From positions 1-45,941 of the forward strand of contig CAKSPU010000012.1 in the NCBI GenBank assembly GCA_934486875.1: a stretch of 45,941 nucleotides of DNA, in the 5' to 3' direction. The notes below the pieces were generated by a model, which did no database searches, had not been told where the DNA came from, and was given only the letters and a program-made list of their open reading frames with translations. The first letter of the stretch is position 1; each line of letters begins with the position of its first letter. Position numbers and translations under genes: made by a program. Source of the stretch: an uncultured Oscillospiraceae bacterium (GTDB lineage Bacteria; Bacillota; Clostridia; Oscillospirales; Ruminococcaceae). Below are positions 1 to 7,727 of the stretch, in pieces.

Positions 1-629
1 AAGGAGTGAGTCCCACAGGTAATTTAAGCTTACCGCATTATCGCTGAAAAGCGGCGGCAGGAAAACTATACCGAGGTTTTTACCGAAAGGGTATGATTCT
101 GATGTTTAGGAAGGTCTATCACGATCTGAATATTTGAAATATCCTCAAGGGAGTGAGTCCGATGGCATTCTGATGTGCCTTAAGTCCGAAACGGACGTTA
201 TGCTGAAATTTGAGATGTGGAGAGAGTCCGATGGAAAAGTAATTTTTCTTCATACAACAAAATCTTAAAAGATACGGAGTGTTTCCGATGGCACATTAAC
301 GCTGTCACTGATACAAAAATCTTAAGATATGGAGAATAGTCCGATGGAAAGCTGAAGCTCGTTATTCCAAAATCTTTTATACGGAGTGATACCGATGGGT
401 ATGCGGCTGATGTAAGCTCGCTATGTGTCTTTTATGCATAACAATGCTTGATATAGATAGGCTACCATAATAAATTCACCTTTACGAAATGAGTGATATG
501 TATGAAAATTTTCACATCACATCGAATGAACGCTATGTTTTGAGTCGCAGGGAGTGAGTCCGCCTAACTATTAAAAATGAATATCGGAAATCCAGAAGTC
601 CCGTAATGTCTTGCGGGACTTCTTTTTTT
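1..629 (+). ncRNA. Candidate repetitive structured RNA (3' part)
   Basis: No frame is open here. A core close to GGAGTGAGTCCGATGG recurs at about 3, 149, 219, 276, 331, 381 and 550; the first and last copies lack the ATGG. In each copy the GGA and TCC (or CGG and CCG) can pair as a short hairpin with a 5-7 nt loop of variable sequence. In copies 1-4 after the first, a second arm starting GGCA, GGAAAA, GGCA or GGAA finds a different matching partner downstream (TGCC, TTTTTC, TGTC, TTCC), which looks like covariation. Three units are preceded by AATCTT-type segments, two of them palindromic. A perfect GTCCG/CGGAC hairpin lies at 184-196. The block ends in an intrinsic terminator, so I read it as a plus-strand transcript whose 5' end is outside the window. 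I cannot assign it to a named RNA family. Confidence 0.5.
594..629 (+). terminator. Intrinsic terminator of the repetitive RNA
   Basis: A perfect 10-bp stem (AGAAGTCCCG at 594-603 with CGGGACTTCT at 614-623) is followed by an uninterrupted T run to 629. No coding region precedes it, which implies that the repeat block upstream is transcribed as RNA. The stretch from 630 to 737 holds nothing I can recognise. Confidence 0.85.
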
Positions 630-737
630 AATCGTTTTGTAACCTTTTTATCTGCGTGAAAACGTAATCAGCCGCAAATTTGTATAGTATGCCCAAAAAG
701 GCTTCCTTGAATTTTCCGTTTTACAGCCCGTCCCTCA

Positions 738-767
738 TTGACTTTATTAATAAATATATGATATAAT
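738..767 (+). promoter_or_regulatory. Sigma-A promoter of the dynamin operon
   Basis: TTGACT (738-743) and TATAAT (762-767) are separated by 18 bp. Transcription would start near 774, giving a leader of about 138 nt before the first start codon; I see no riboswitch in that leader. Confidence 0.75.
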
Positions 768-911
768 ATTATTAATATAGGCTGATAATTTTCTGCGGTC
801 TGCGTACCGAAGGTATCAGGCTGCTTTTAAAGCTGTATTTTGTATGAAATGACGGAATACGGCATATTACCGCATCGGGAACTTGTGCGGAATAATCACA
901 GGAGGTTTATA

Positions 912-2966
912 ATGGAACAACAGACTTATGATTTTGCGAGCTATACCTCGTTTCGGGAAACTGTTAACGATCTGACCGAATCGCTGGAGCAGCTCAGAGA
1001 ATATGCGGCTTCCCTCAATCTTGAAAACACCGCCCGCTCCATAAGCGACATCATCGAAAAATCTGCGGGTGACCACTTTGAAGTGGCTATTGTGGGCGAG
1101 TTCAAGCGTGGAAAAAGCACCCTTATCAATGCCCTGCTGGGTCAGGAGGTGCTTCCTGCGGACGTTCTCCCCGCAACCGCTACCCTCAACCGTGTCACCT
1201 ACAGCAAGGACCCCTATGTTGTGGTGGAATACAAGGACGGTTCAAGCGAAAGGGTCGATATAAACCACCTTGCGGATTATGTAACGAAGCTTTCCTATGA
1301 GTCCGAGAAGAAAGCGGAAACTGTCAAGGAGGCTACCGTTTACTACGATACCGACTTCTGCAAAAATCACGTTGACATCATAGACACTCCGGGTCTGAAC
1401 GATGATGAGCAGATGACCAATGTAACTATGTCTATTCTTCCCGAAATAGATGCAGCCGTTTTTGTCATCAGCGCAAATTCGCCCTTTTCTCAGTTCGAAA
1501 AGGAATTTCTCGAAAACAAGATGCTCACAAGTGACCTGGGACGTATCATCTTTGCCGTTAACTGCTTCGGCACCTTCTCCAAGGAGGACGAGGACAGAAT
1601 AGTTGATACCGTTGAAAAGCGTATCTGCAACTATGTTATGGATAAGGCAAAGAAGGTAATGGGCGAAAATTCCAAGGAATTTGCCGTTTATAAGCGAAAG
1701 ATAGGCAAGCCCAAGGTAATCGGCGTTTACGCTAAGAAAGCCCTTATCGCAAAGGAAAACAAGGACCCCGTTATGCTTGAAGAGAGTAATTTCCCCAAGT
1801 TTGAGAATGTCCTTGAAACTATGCTCACCAAGGAAAGAGGCTCTATCACTCTCCAGATACTTGCAAACAAGATAATCAGCTCGGGCTCCGAGATAATCAA
1901 CTCCATCGTTATCCACGAAAATGCCCTCGTTATGGAAACAGACGAGTTTATGGAAAAGTATCAGCTCGCCATTGAGGAGATCGAGGAGATTCTTACCAAG
2001 AAGCGTGAGGAATTTGTCCGCATAAACAACGCTGCCAATAAGGTATTTGAACAGCTCCAGCCTATCCTTGACGATTACTGGATAAAGATAGAGGAGACTG
2101 CTATGCAGGTAATTGATGATTACCAGATGGCAGGGGAGGATCTTAAGCGTGAGAAGCTGAAAATAGTTTACGAGAAGCTCACTCAGAAGATAAAGGAAAA
2201 TATCGAGAACAAGGCACAGCTCATCTGCGAGCAGATCCAGAACGATATCAACGTGGGACTTTCCGAAGAGGCTGTCCGCTTACAGTCATTCCAGGACGAA
2301 TTTTTCGAGTCCCTGAACCGCATTCAGGAGCTTTTCTCCGTGCCCTCAAAGCATAACAGGAACGGCGGAGTTGCCGACAGCATCATCGGCTCCGTTATCG
2401 GCACAGGCGGTATCGGCGGTCTGTTCATCGGCTTCAGGGAAGCAGGTGTCAAGGGCGCACTTCTGGGCGGTCTTACGGGTCTTACCACGTGGCTTGCGAC
2501 CTCTTTCCTCCTTGTTACCACCGTTGTGGGCGGTGCATTCCTCACCCCCGCAGGTATCTGCATAATGGCTCTTGCAGGCTTTGCAGGCACATTTACGGGA
2601 AAATTTGCTGTTGATAAGTTCCTCGTTCAGGAGCGCATCGACAAGTTCAAGGTGAATATGAAAGCCACCGTCAAGAAGCAGTTCCACGAAATGAAGATAA
2701 ATTCGGACTTCACCGAATCTGTCCGTCAGCAGGTATATAACTCATTCTCGGGACTTAAGGCTCAGATCGAGCAGGAGACCGAAATTATCCTTAAGGATAC
2801 CCAGAAGACCCTCGATGACCTTAACGATGTAAAACAGCAGAAGAAGGTTATGTCCGACAACGAAAAGATAAGGCTCCAGAGCATTGCCGAGAATGTGGGC
2901 GGTATGCTTGCGGATACATATAATCTCCACAGGTCTCTTACCGAGATCCTGTCCGATGAAGAATAA
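912..2966 (+). CDS. Dynamin-like GTPase with C-terminal membrane segments
   Basis: Bacterial dynamin-like protein, 684 aa, presumably a GTP-driven membrane-remodelling or tethering enzyme. The P-loop GEFKRGKST is at residues 62-70 and the G3 motif DTPG at 158-161. The G4 position reads VNCFG (216-220), so it lacks the usual (N/T)KxD. A long helical region follows, then a Gly/Ala-rich hydrophobic stretch at about 484-567 with two or three likely membrane passes, then a terminal helix that would fold back on the stalk as in cyanobacterial BDLP. I chose ATG 912 because AGGAGG lies just upstream; an in-frame TTG at 840 has no ribosome-binding site. The next gene starts 14 nt downstream. Family is clear; cellular role is unknown. 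Confidence 0.9.
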   Translation: MEQQTYDFASYTSFRETVNDLTESLEQLREYAASLNLENTARSISDIIEKSAGDHFEVAIVGEFKRGKSTLINALLGQEVLPADVLPATATLNRVTYSKDPYVVVEYKDGSSERVDINHLADYVTKLSYESEKKAETVKEATVYYDTDFCKNHVDIIDTPGLNDDEQMTNVTMSILPEIDAAVFVISANSPFSQFEKEFLENKMLTSDLGRIIFAVNCFGTFSKEDEDRIVDTVEKRICNYVMDKAKKVMGENSKEFAVYKRKIGKPKVIGVYAKKALIAKENKDPVMLEESNFPKFENVLETMLTKERGSITLQILANKIISSGSEIINSIVIHENALVMETDEFMEKYQLAIEEIEEILTKKREEFVRINNAANKVFEQLQPILDDYWIKIEETAMQVIDDYQMAGEDLKREKLKIVYEKLTQKIKENIENKAQLICEQIQNDINVGLSEEAVRLQSFQDEFFESLNRIQELFSVPSKHNRNGGVADSIIGSVIGTGGIGGLFIGFREAGVKGALLGGLTGLTTWLATSFLLVTTVVGGAFLTPAGICIMALAGFAGTFTGKFAVDKFLVQERIDKFKVNMKATVKKQFHEMKINSDFTESVRQQVYNSFSGLKAQIEQETEIILKDTQKTLDDLNDVKQQKKVMSDNEKIRLQSIAENVGGMLADTYNLHRSLTEILSDEE

Positions 2967-2980
2967 GAGGAGGGCAGGCA

Positions 2981-3955
2981 ATGACAGATTCTTACAATCC
3001 TCTTATGGAAATAAACACGTCATTCTGCGACTATCTTGTTGAGAGAACACGTTCCTATCAGGAGCACGTTGTGGGCGGAACTCTCGACTATGCATTTGAC
3101 GCTGATTTTGCGATGCGCCAGAAAATAGGCGGCATATCGGGCTGGTCAAGGCTCTACAAGGCAATTGTGAGCAACGATATCCCCGGTCGCTTCAAGAGAT
3201 ACTTCCAGAGCAGCGACAGCGCAAGCTCTATGCAGTATGCAAAGGCGTATGAGGCTGCAAAAAAGTGCAGCGAAAGATTACAGATAAGCCTCCCCGTTGT
3301 TCTGGTGAGAAAAGCGGGAGATGTCCCCGAGATAATGTCAATGGCGGGTGAGGGAATAGAGCCCTGCATCGTTATGACAAGCGACATTGCGGAGAATTTC
3401 TCTGCCGATGAGCTGAGATATCTTGTGGGCTGCGAGTGCGGAAGATTGCAGAACAGGCACTCTGCTTTCAACTATGCCTTCACATACCCCGGCATCAGCA
3501 GGGGAGACATTTCCGCTGAGACCGAAAACGGCGGAAAGAGCAATGTGAGAGAGCTGAACTATGTCCTGAACAAATGGATAATCTCAGGCGACATTACTGC
3601 CGACAGAGCGGGAATAATCTGCCTTGACACCCCTGCGGATTTCCCCGGTATATACGCTTCCGTAAGGCAGAAGGGCGTTCCCGATTCTTTCGGAAACGTT
3701 AACAAAAATATTGACATCGACTCTATTTTAAAGCACTATGAGACCCTCCATATAACCCCTGTCAGGGATCTTAATATGGACGGCTGTTCACCCGACGAAA
3801 GGCGCATCGCCGCAGCAATGGAATTTATCGGCTGTGAGATACTCTACATCTGGCGGCCCGACCTTTCTGCGGCCTCGGGTCACGTGGGCAGCAAGCAGTC
3901 TCTTGAGATACGCTGTGATATCATTGCAAATTCCGACAGCGGTCATACTGCGTAA
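2981..3955 (+). CDS. M48-like protein with substituted zinc ligands
   Basis: A 324-aa soluble-looking protein between two dynamin genes, with GAGGAGGG seven bases before its ATG. Residues 141-160 match the helix around the M48 metallopeptidase site (M48 style: DEL...GHELGHxxxxH). Here the HExxH block reads CECGR (151-155), so both His ligands are replaced, by Cys151 and Arg155, while Glu152 remains. Downstream GDITADRAG (203-211) matches the (E/D)xxADR motif with Asp204 in place of the usual Glu ligand. No signal peptide or membrane segment is evident. I infer a catalytically dead or altered-metal M48 homologue acting as a partner or scaffold for the dynamins. The alternative is an active enzyme using Cys/Asp ligands. 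The M48 assignment rests on motif spacing and order only. Confidence 0.65.
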   Translation: MTDSYNPLMEINTSFCDYLVERTRSYQEHVVGGTLDYAFDADFAMRQKIGGISGWSRLYKAIVSNDIPGRFKRYFQSSDSASSMQYAKAYEAAKKCSERLQISLPVVLVRKAGDVPEIMSMAGEGIEPCIVMTSDIAENFSADELRYLVGCECGRLQNRHSAFNYAFTYPGISRGDISAETENGGKSNVRELNYVLNKWIISGDITADRAGIICLDTPADFPGIYASVRQKGVPDSFGNVNKNIDIDSILKHYETLHITPVRDLNMDGCSPDERRIAAAMEFIGCEILYIWRPDLSAASGHVGSKQSLEIRCDIIANSDSGHTA

Positions 3956-3970
3956 AGGAGGAGTCCTCAG

Positions 3971-5707
3971 ATGGAAAAAAATTACGATAACGCCGCTGCC
4001 GATATTGCATTTGTCCGTGGTGAGCTTTCAAAGCTTATAAGCGACCCCGAGCTTGCTGCGATACTCGGCGATGAGGCTGTGGAGAGAATGTCCAAGTGGG
4101 ATTCCATTATCGCAAAGAAAATGGATCAGCCTTTCTCTCTTATGGTCACAGGCGACTTTAAGCGTGGAAAAAGCACGATAATAAACGCAATTCTCGGGCG
4201 TTCGATAGCACCCGTGAACGTTGCCCCCGAAACATTTACCGTCAACTGCATTTCATACGGCGAGCGCCCCTCCGTTGAGGCTGTGCTCAAAAATGAAAAG
4301 CGTGTTACCCTTACCCCCGACGACCTGAGCCGTGACAGGCTCTCAGACCTGCTGGATTTCTTCCCGGGCGAGCTTGATTACGTTGATGTAAAAAGCGACG
4401 CTCCTATTTTAAAGGAAATTCAGATAGTGGATACCCCGGGTCTCAGCGACCTTGATGACCTTGACACTCAGGTAAAGGAATTTCTCGTAAAGGCGGACGC
4501 ACTTATTTATGTTGCATCTGCACTGTCGCCCTTTTCCGAGTCCGAGCAGTTCTTCATTGCCGAGCACATCGTTCCCCAGAATTTCAGCAAGGTGTTCGTG
4601 CTTGTTAATATGATAGACGCTATGGATTCTATGGAGGATATCGAGAAGATAGTTGGACGTATCCGTGACATATGCTCCCAGCTTATCCCCAACGCCGAGG
4701 TCTACGGCATCAGCGGCATAGATGAGTACCGCAGAAAGATAGGTCTCAACCGCCCCGATATCAAGGGCTTTCAGGATTATTACGAAAATCAGTTCCTTAA
4801 ATTCGAGCTTGCCCTTTCAAGGGAAATTATCGTTCAGAAGGACACTATCCGTACCCAGCGTGTATTTTCAATGCTTCGCCTTATGCTGACAGACACCCTT
4901 AACCGTCTGAATATGATAAGCGATATGATGAAGATGGACAGGGAAAATCTGGACAAGCTTTCCGTTGATTTTGAGCGTGAGTGTACAACTCTTGCGGCGG
5001 CTCTTGAAAGCCAGAAGCCCAAGATAATCCTGTCCATCACCGAGATGATGCAGGAAGCGGAGCACTGGATGTATGAGTTCTTCACAAAGCTGAGAGAGGA
5101 CATTCTTGCCTGCCGCACCACCGCCAAGGACGAGGACGTGGAGAGACATTTCTACTCCTACCTTATGGACAAGGTGGGCGAGGCATACAGAAAATGTCTT
5201 GAGATACATCACTCCCGCCTTAACGATGTGATAAACGATATGGCGGCGGAGCTTTCGAGAAAGCTCGGCATTGCAAATCTTGCGGGAGCGAGAATTTCGT
5301 GCAGCGAGACCGTCAACGTGAACACCTTTGTTGCGGACAAGATAAGAGAGGCGGCTTCTCAGGGTGCTGACCGTGAAATGGGCTTCCCCTCCACCACCAT
5401 TCCGTTCTTCAAGAACATTCTGAAAAAGAAGCGCCAGTCTGAGATAATCGACTCGGCTCTTGAAAATTACGATGACATCAGAAACAACACTATCAAGGAT
5501 CTGAAGGTGTGCTACAAAAACCTTGAAGAATTTGCGGCTTCCCAGCTTGACGAGATCTACAAAACTCAGGTGGCTGTGGGCAGAGAGACCGTTGCGGCGG
5601 CAATGGAAATGGCGAAATCCCGAAAGGATTCCGAGCTTCTCAGCAGAAATCTTGAAAAGGCTTCGGAGATCGTTATCGGTGCAGTTTCGGTACTGAAAAA
5701 ATATTGA
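3971..5707 (+). CDS. Second dynamin-like GTPase
   Basis: Dynamin-family GTPase, 578 aa. The P-loop GDFKRGKST is at 61-69, a G2-type threonine lies in the PETFTVN stretch (86-92), G3 DTPG is at 154-157 and a G4-like NMID at 213-216 (canonical NKxD with Lys replaced by Met). The rest is helical, with Cys-containing and acidic heptad-like stretches. It lacks the long Gly/Ala hydrophobic hairpin of the first dynamin; a short basic and hydrophobic patch near 490-505 (FPSTTIPFFKNILKKKR) could be a membrane paddle. AAGGAGGAG precedes the ATG and the gap to the previous gene is 15 nt, so all three genes form one operon. A pair of unequal dynamins fits heteromeric systems in which one subunit is anchored and the other recruited. 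Confidence 0.88.
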   Translation: MEKNYDNAAADIAFVRGELSKLISDPELAAILGDEAVERMSKWDSIIAKKMDQPFSLMVTGDFKRGKSTIINAILGRSIAPVNVAPETFTVNCISYGERPSVEAVLKNEKRVTLTPDDLSRDRLSDLLDFFPGELDYVDVKSDAPILKEIQIVDTPGLSDLDDLDTQVKEFLVKADALIYVASALSPFSESEQFFIAEHIVPQNFSKVFVLVNMIDAMDSMEDIEKIVGRIRDICSQLIPNAEVYGISGIDEYRRKIGLNRPDIKGFQDYYENQFLKFELALSREIIVQKDTIRTQRVFSMLRLMLTDTLNRLNMISDMMKMDRENLDKLSVDFERECTTLAAALESQKPKIILSITEMMQEAEHWMYEFFTKLREDILACRTTAKDEDVERHFYSYLMDKVGEAYRKCLEIHHSRLNDVINDMAAELSRKLGIANLAGARISCSETVNVNTFVADKIREAASQGADREMGFPSTTIPFFKNILKKKRQSEIIDSALENYDDIRNNTIKDLKVCYKNLEEFAASQLDEIYKTQVAVGRETVAAAMEMAKSRKDSELLSRNLEKASEIVIGAVSVLKKY

Positions 5708-5718
5708 TAACAAATATA

Positions 5719-5896
5719 ATACTAATAACCAATTAACCTATAGACAAATCCTCGGCTGAAATAAGCCCATTCGTCGTCAGGTTGCTTTATAAAGCAACAC
5801 TCCTTTGCCGGGCGGCAAGCCCGCCTGCAGTCGCTTTCCTAGACTGGGCTTATTTCATCTGTCGGCTTTATCTATAGAACAATTGGTTATTAGTAT
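5719..5896. mobile_element. MITE-like element A, copy 1 (178 bp)
   Basis: Perfect 16-bp terminal inverted repeats: ATACTAATAACCAATT at 5719-5734 and its complement at 5881-5896. Partial pairing extends inward through TATAGA. Inside is a second perfect 13-bp inverted pair (TGAAATAAGCCCA at 5757-5769 and its complement at 5845-5857). The centre holds an 18-bp palindrome at 5780-5797 and a GC-rich hairpin at 5801-5828. There is no coding capacity. It sits between the second dynamin gene and that operon's terminator. It shares terminal repeats with copies at 6636 and 35218, but its core is different and longer. Confidence 0.8.
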
Positions 5897-5897
5897 A

Positions 5898-5930
5898 AAT
5901 CGGCAGATCTTCGGGTCTGCCGATTTTGTT
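5898..5930 (+). terminator. Terminator of the dynamin operon
   Basis: A 10-bp stem (AATCGGCAGA at 5898-5907 with TCTGCCGATT at 5916-5925) closed by a CTTCGG-type loop and followed by T-rich sequence. It abuts the right end of the MITE-like element, suggesting the element inserted between the last gene and its original terminator. Confidence 0.75.
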
Positions 5931-5991
5931 CATCGGTATTACGGTATATTTTTCATAGAAAATTAAAAGTTATGTATATGCAAAATGACTA

Positions 5992-6020
5992 TTGAAATTT
6001 TTTTAAGTCCGTGATATAAT
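5992..6020 (+). promoter_or_regulatory. Promoter of the YopX-like gene
   Basis: TTGAAA (5992-5997), 17 bp spacer, TATAAT (6015-6020). The start codon lies 41 bp downstream. Confidence 0.65.
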
Positions 6021-6061
6021 ATAAAATAGAATTTTTGTGTATTGATGAAAGGAGGGGGATT

Positions 6062-6652
6062 ATGCTGCTGAAAAGATATCACACGATATATCCGCAGAAT
6101 ATTTTCAGAGCACAGATAATTTTCAAAAACGTTGCCCCCTCCGAGGACAAATGGGCTGAGGGTGTTCTTTGCAGGGACATTGAGGGCAAATTTTCCATTG
6201 TGAACCGAAAGGTAGGCCACGGGGAATATGCCCTTGATTCGGTTTATATCGACACGCTGGGGCTTGCCTCGGGCTTTCGTGACGGAAACGAAAAGGACAT
6301 TTTTGAGGGCGATATTATCCGCATATGCCGCTTTTCGGGGGCTGCTGCGGAGACAGAGCTTCCTGCGCCCGACGGGGACGATGATGAGGAGCTGCCGCCG
6401 AGAAAGGTCTATGCCGATGTGCCCGAGGGTTCGGAGGAGCTTTCACAGCTTGACGGCGTTGTGTTTATGAACGGCGGAATGTTTTTCGTGCAGTTTTATG
6501 ATGAAGTGTCGAAATGCCTTAATGCACTGCCGCTGTATATGTTTTTCGGCTTCGATATGCTCCCTGCGGTGGGTGCTGCGGTGAAGGTCATCGGAAATAT
6601 GTACGATGACGGGGAGCTTTATTCTAAGACACTTAATACTAATAACCAATAA
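6062..6652 (+). CDS. YopX-like domain protein, 3' end made by a MITE
   Basis: 196-aa acidic soluble protein. Residues 66-87 (LGLASGFRDGNEKDIFEGDIIR) match the core of the phage-associated YopX family, whose typical form is TGLKDKNGKEIFEGDIV. The acidic low-complexity stretch DGDDDEELPP is at about 104-113. Function is unknown for the family. ATG 6062 is preceded by GGAGGGGG; an upstream in-frame TTG overlaps that site and is rejected. The last five codons (NTNNQ) and the stop codon lie inside element A copy 2, whose left end is at 6636. The native C-terminus has therefore been replaced or slightly shortened. A stand-alone YopX gene outside a prophage suggests a phage remnant or a domesticated gene. 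Confidence 0.7.
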   Translation: MLLKRYHTIYPQNIFRAQIIFKNVAPSEDKWAEGVLCRDIEGKFSIVNRKVGHGEYALDSVYIDTLGLASGFRDGNEKDIFEGDIIRICRFSGAAAETELPAPDGDDDEELPPRKVYADVPEGSEELSQLDGVVFMNGGMFFVQFYDEVSKCLNALPLYMFFGFDMLPAVGAAVKVIGNMYDDGELYSKTLNTNNQ

Positions 6653-6737
6653 AACTGTAGACAAAAAATCTTCGCATAATCCATATACGCAAGATTATGC
6701 TCGATTTTTTGTACAGTTTTTAATTGGTTCTTAGTAT
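6636..6737. mobile_element. MITE-like element A, copy 2 (102 bp)
   Basis: Begins ATACTAATAACCAAT and ends with the near complement ATTGGTTCTTAGTAT, and is almost one continuous hairpin. It matches the copy at 35218-35320 in inverted orientation with only a few differences over about 102 bp. It overlaps the 3' end of the YopX-like gene. When transcribed it would form a very long hairpin and could also act as a transcript end. Confidence 0.82.
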
Positions 6738-6762
6738 AATCTGAAAAATGAGGATAAAAAAT

Positions 6763-6800
6763 AAATGACTGCCACAATTGCGGCAGCCATTTTTGTTTAC
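6763..6800 (-). terminator. Bidirectional hairpin terminator
   Basis: ATGACTGCC and GGCAGCCAT arms around CACAATTGC form a stem. On the minus strand it is followed by a T-rich run and ends the RNHCP gene; on the plus strand ATTTTTGTTT follows, so it may work both ways. Confidence 0.65.
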
Positions 6801-6809
6801 TGGGGCTTA

Positions 6810-7211
6810 TTATTCCTCATCAAGAAGCCTGCTTATCTCCTTTATGTGCTCCACAGGGAACGGCGGCTCCGCAAGGGGACGCATTGCTATGGACATAAGC
6901 TTTACGGGGTTATCGTCGGCGGCAACACGGTTTGAACTGAGCTTTCCGCAGCGCTTGCAGCGGTGTATTATCGCCCATTCGCCGTTCTTTCTCACCCACA
7001 CGCCGATAGCCTCCATAACCGCTCCGCAGTCCGATGCCCTGTCTCCGGGCTCATTGTCAACGTGCTTGCTTGAAAGGCAGTTGGGGCAGTGGTTTCGGTG
7101 GTCAGAGCCTGCGCCCTCGGGGGCGCATATCCGGCCGCAGACCTTGCAGATGAATGTTTCGGTGCAGGGGTTATTTCTGAAATCTGTAGCGTTTCTTTTA
7201 TTATGCTTCAT
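6810..7211 (-). CDS. RNHCP domain protein
   Basis: 133 aa. Two zinc-ribbon-like Cys pairs are visible (CKVCGRIC near 22-29 and CKRCGKL near 86-92). The family-defining block HRNHCPNCL sits at about 38-46, with DCGAVMEAIGVWVRKNGEWAIIHRC further on. These match the RNHCP family of small probable nucleic-acid or metal-binding proteins of unknown role. It is a single gene with its own terminator. ATG 7211 is preceded by an AACGGAGG site on the minus strand. No neighbouring gene suggests a function. Confidence 0.82.
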   Translation of the reverse strand: MKHNKRNATDFRNNPCTETFICKVCGRICAPEGAGSDHRNHCPNCLSSKHVDNEPGDRASDCGAVMEAIGVWVRKNGEWAIIHRCKRCGKLSSNRVAADDNPVKLMSIAMRPLAEPPFPVEHIKEISRLLDEE

Positions 7212-7459
7212 TTAGGTTTTCCTCCGTTTATTCATATATTTTCTTATGAAAAAACGCACGGCAAAACCGAATGGGTATAAAAAATGCACACCTTTTCCGA
7301 TGTGCCGATAAAAATATCATTTGCACGAAAGGTCGTCGGGGCACAGCAAACCAAGGCACTGACTGATATCAATACCGAAAAATACTGTGCTGCTATTCGG
7401 TTTTACAGTACGAAAACCTCTGTGACCGACATCAAACGAACCTCTTTCGCAAAAAAATA

Positions 7460-7536
7460 TGGCGTCCCCGGCGGGATTCGAACCCACGGCCTTTCGCTTA
7501 GGAGGCGAACGCTCTATCCTGCTGAGCTACGGAGAC
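7460..7536 (-). tRNA. tRNA-Arg(CCT)
   Basis: The minus strand gives a full cloverleaf. The acceptor GTCTCCG pairs with CGGGGAC (one T-G pair), the D-arm contains TAGCTCAG, and the anticodon loop is CTCCTAA with anticodon CCT (codon AGG). The T-arm has GGTTCGAATCC, the discriminator is G and CCA is encoded. Between 7212 and 7459 I see no gene; a spaced inverted pair (AAAACCGAAT near 7264, ATTCGGTTTT near 7395) is the only structure there. Confidence 0.96.
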
Positions 7537-7564
7537 ATAAAACAGTATAATTGCTGACTTGTAT

Positions 7565-7593
7565 ATTATATCATAAAGAAAATTAAAATGCAA
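7565..7593 (-). promoter_or_regulatory. tRNA-Arg promoter
   Basis: On the minus strand TTGCAT (7593-7588), 17 bp spacer, TATAAT (7570-7565), about 29 bp before the tRNA 5' end. Confidence 0.7.
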
Positions 7594-7615
7594 GAGGTTT
7601 TTATATAACTTTTAC

Positions 7616-7644
7616 TTGAAAAATCAAATGCAATATGGTATAAT
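7616..7644 (+). promoter_or_regulatory. Promoter of the aminotransferase gene
   Basis: TTGAAA (7616-7621), 17 bp spacer, TATAAT (7639-7644). I see no T-box or leader peptide in the roughly 75-nt leader. Confidence 0.65.
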
Positions 7645-7727
7645 TATATAAAATCAGAGGAAATATGTGCTTTTGCAGAGTTTCCCTATTGTTTTTGTAT
7701 ACTTTACATAAAAGGAGTATGTTTAAT

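Noticed and set aside
1..560. Possible CRISPR array at the left edge
   Set aside because: Repeat cores vary in sequence and spacing, the intervening sequences are related to each other, and no cas genes are visible.
840..911. TTG 840 as start of the first dynamin
   Set aside because: No ribosome-binding site there, whereas AGGAGG precedes ATG 912.
1242..1916. 224-codon frame antisense to the first dynamin gene
   Set aside because: It lies wholly inside a convincing GTPase gene and resembles no family; a mirror of biased codon use.
4868..5713. 281-codon frame antisense to the second dynamin gene
   Set aside because: Same reason; the sense strand carries the GTPase motifs and ribosome-binding site.
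7284..7550. Open frame on the plus strand across the tRNA
   Set aside because: It reads through the complement of tRNA-Arg(CCT) and has no ribosome-binding site.
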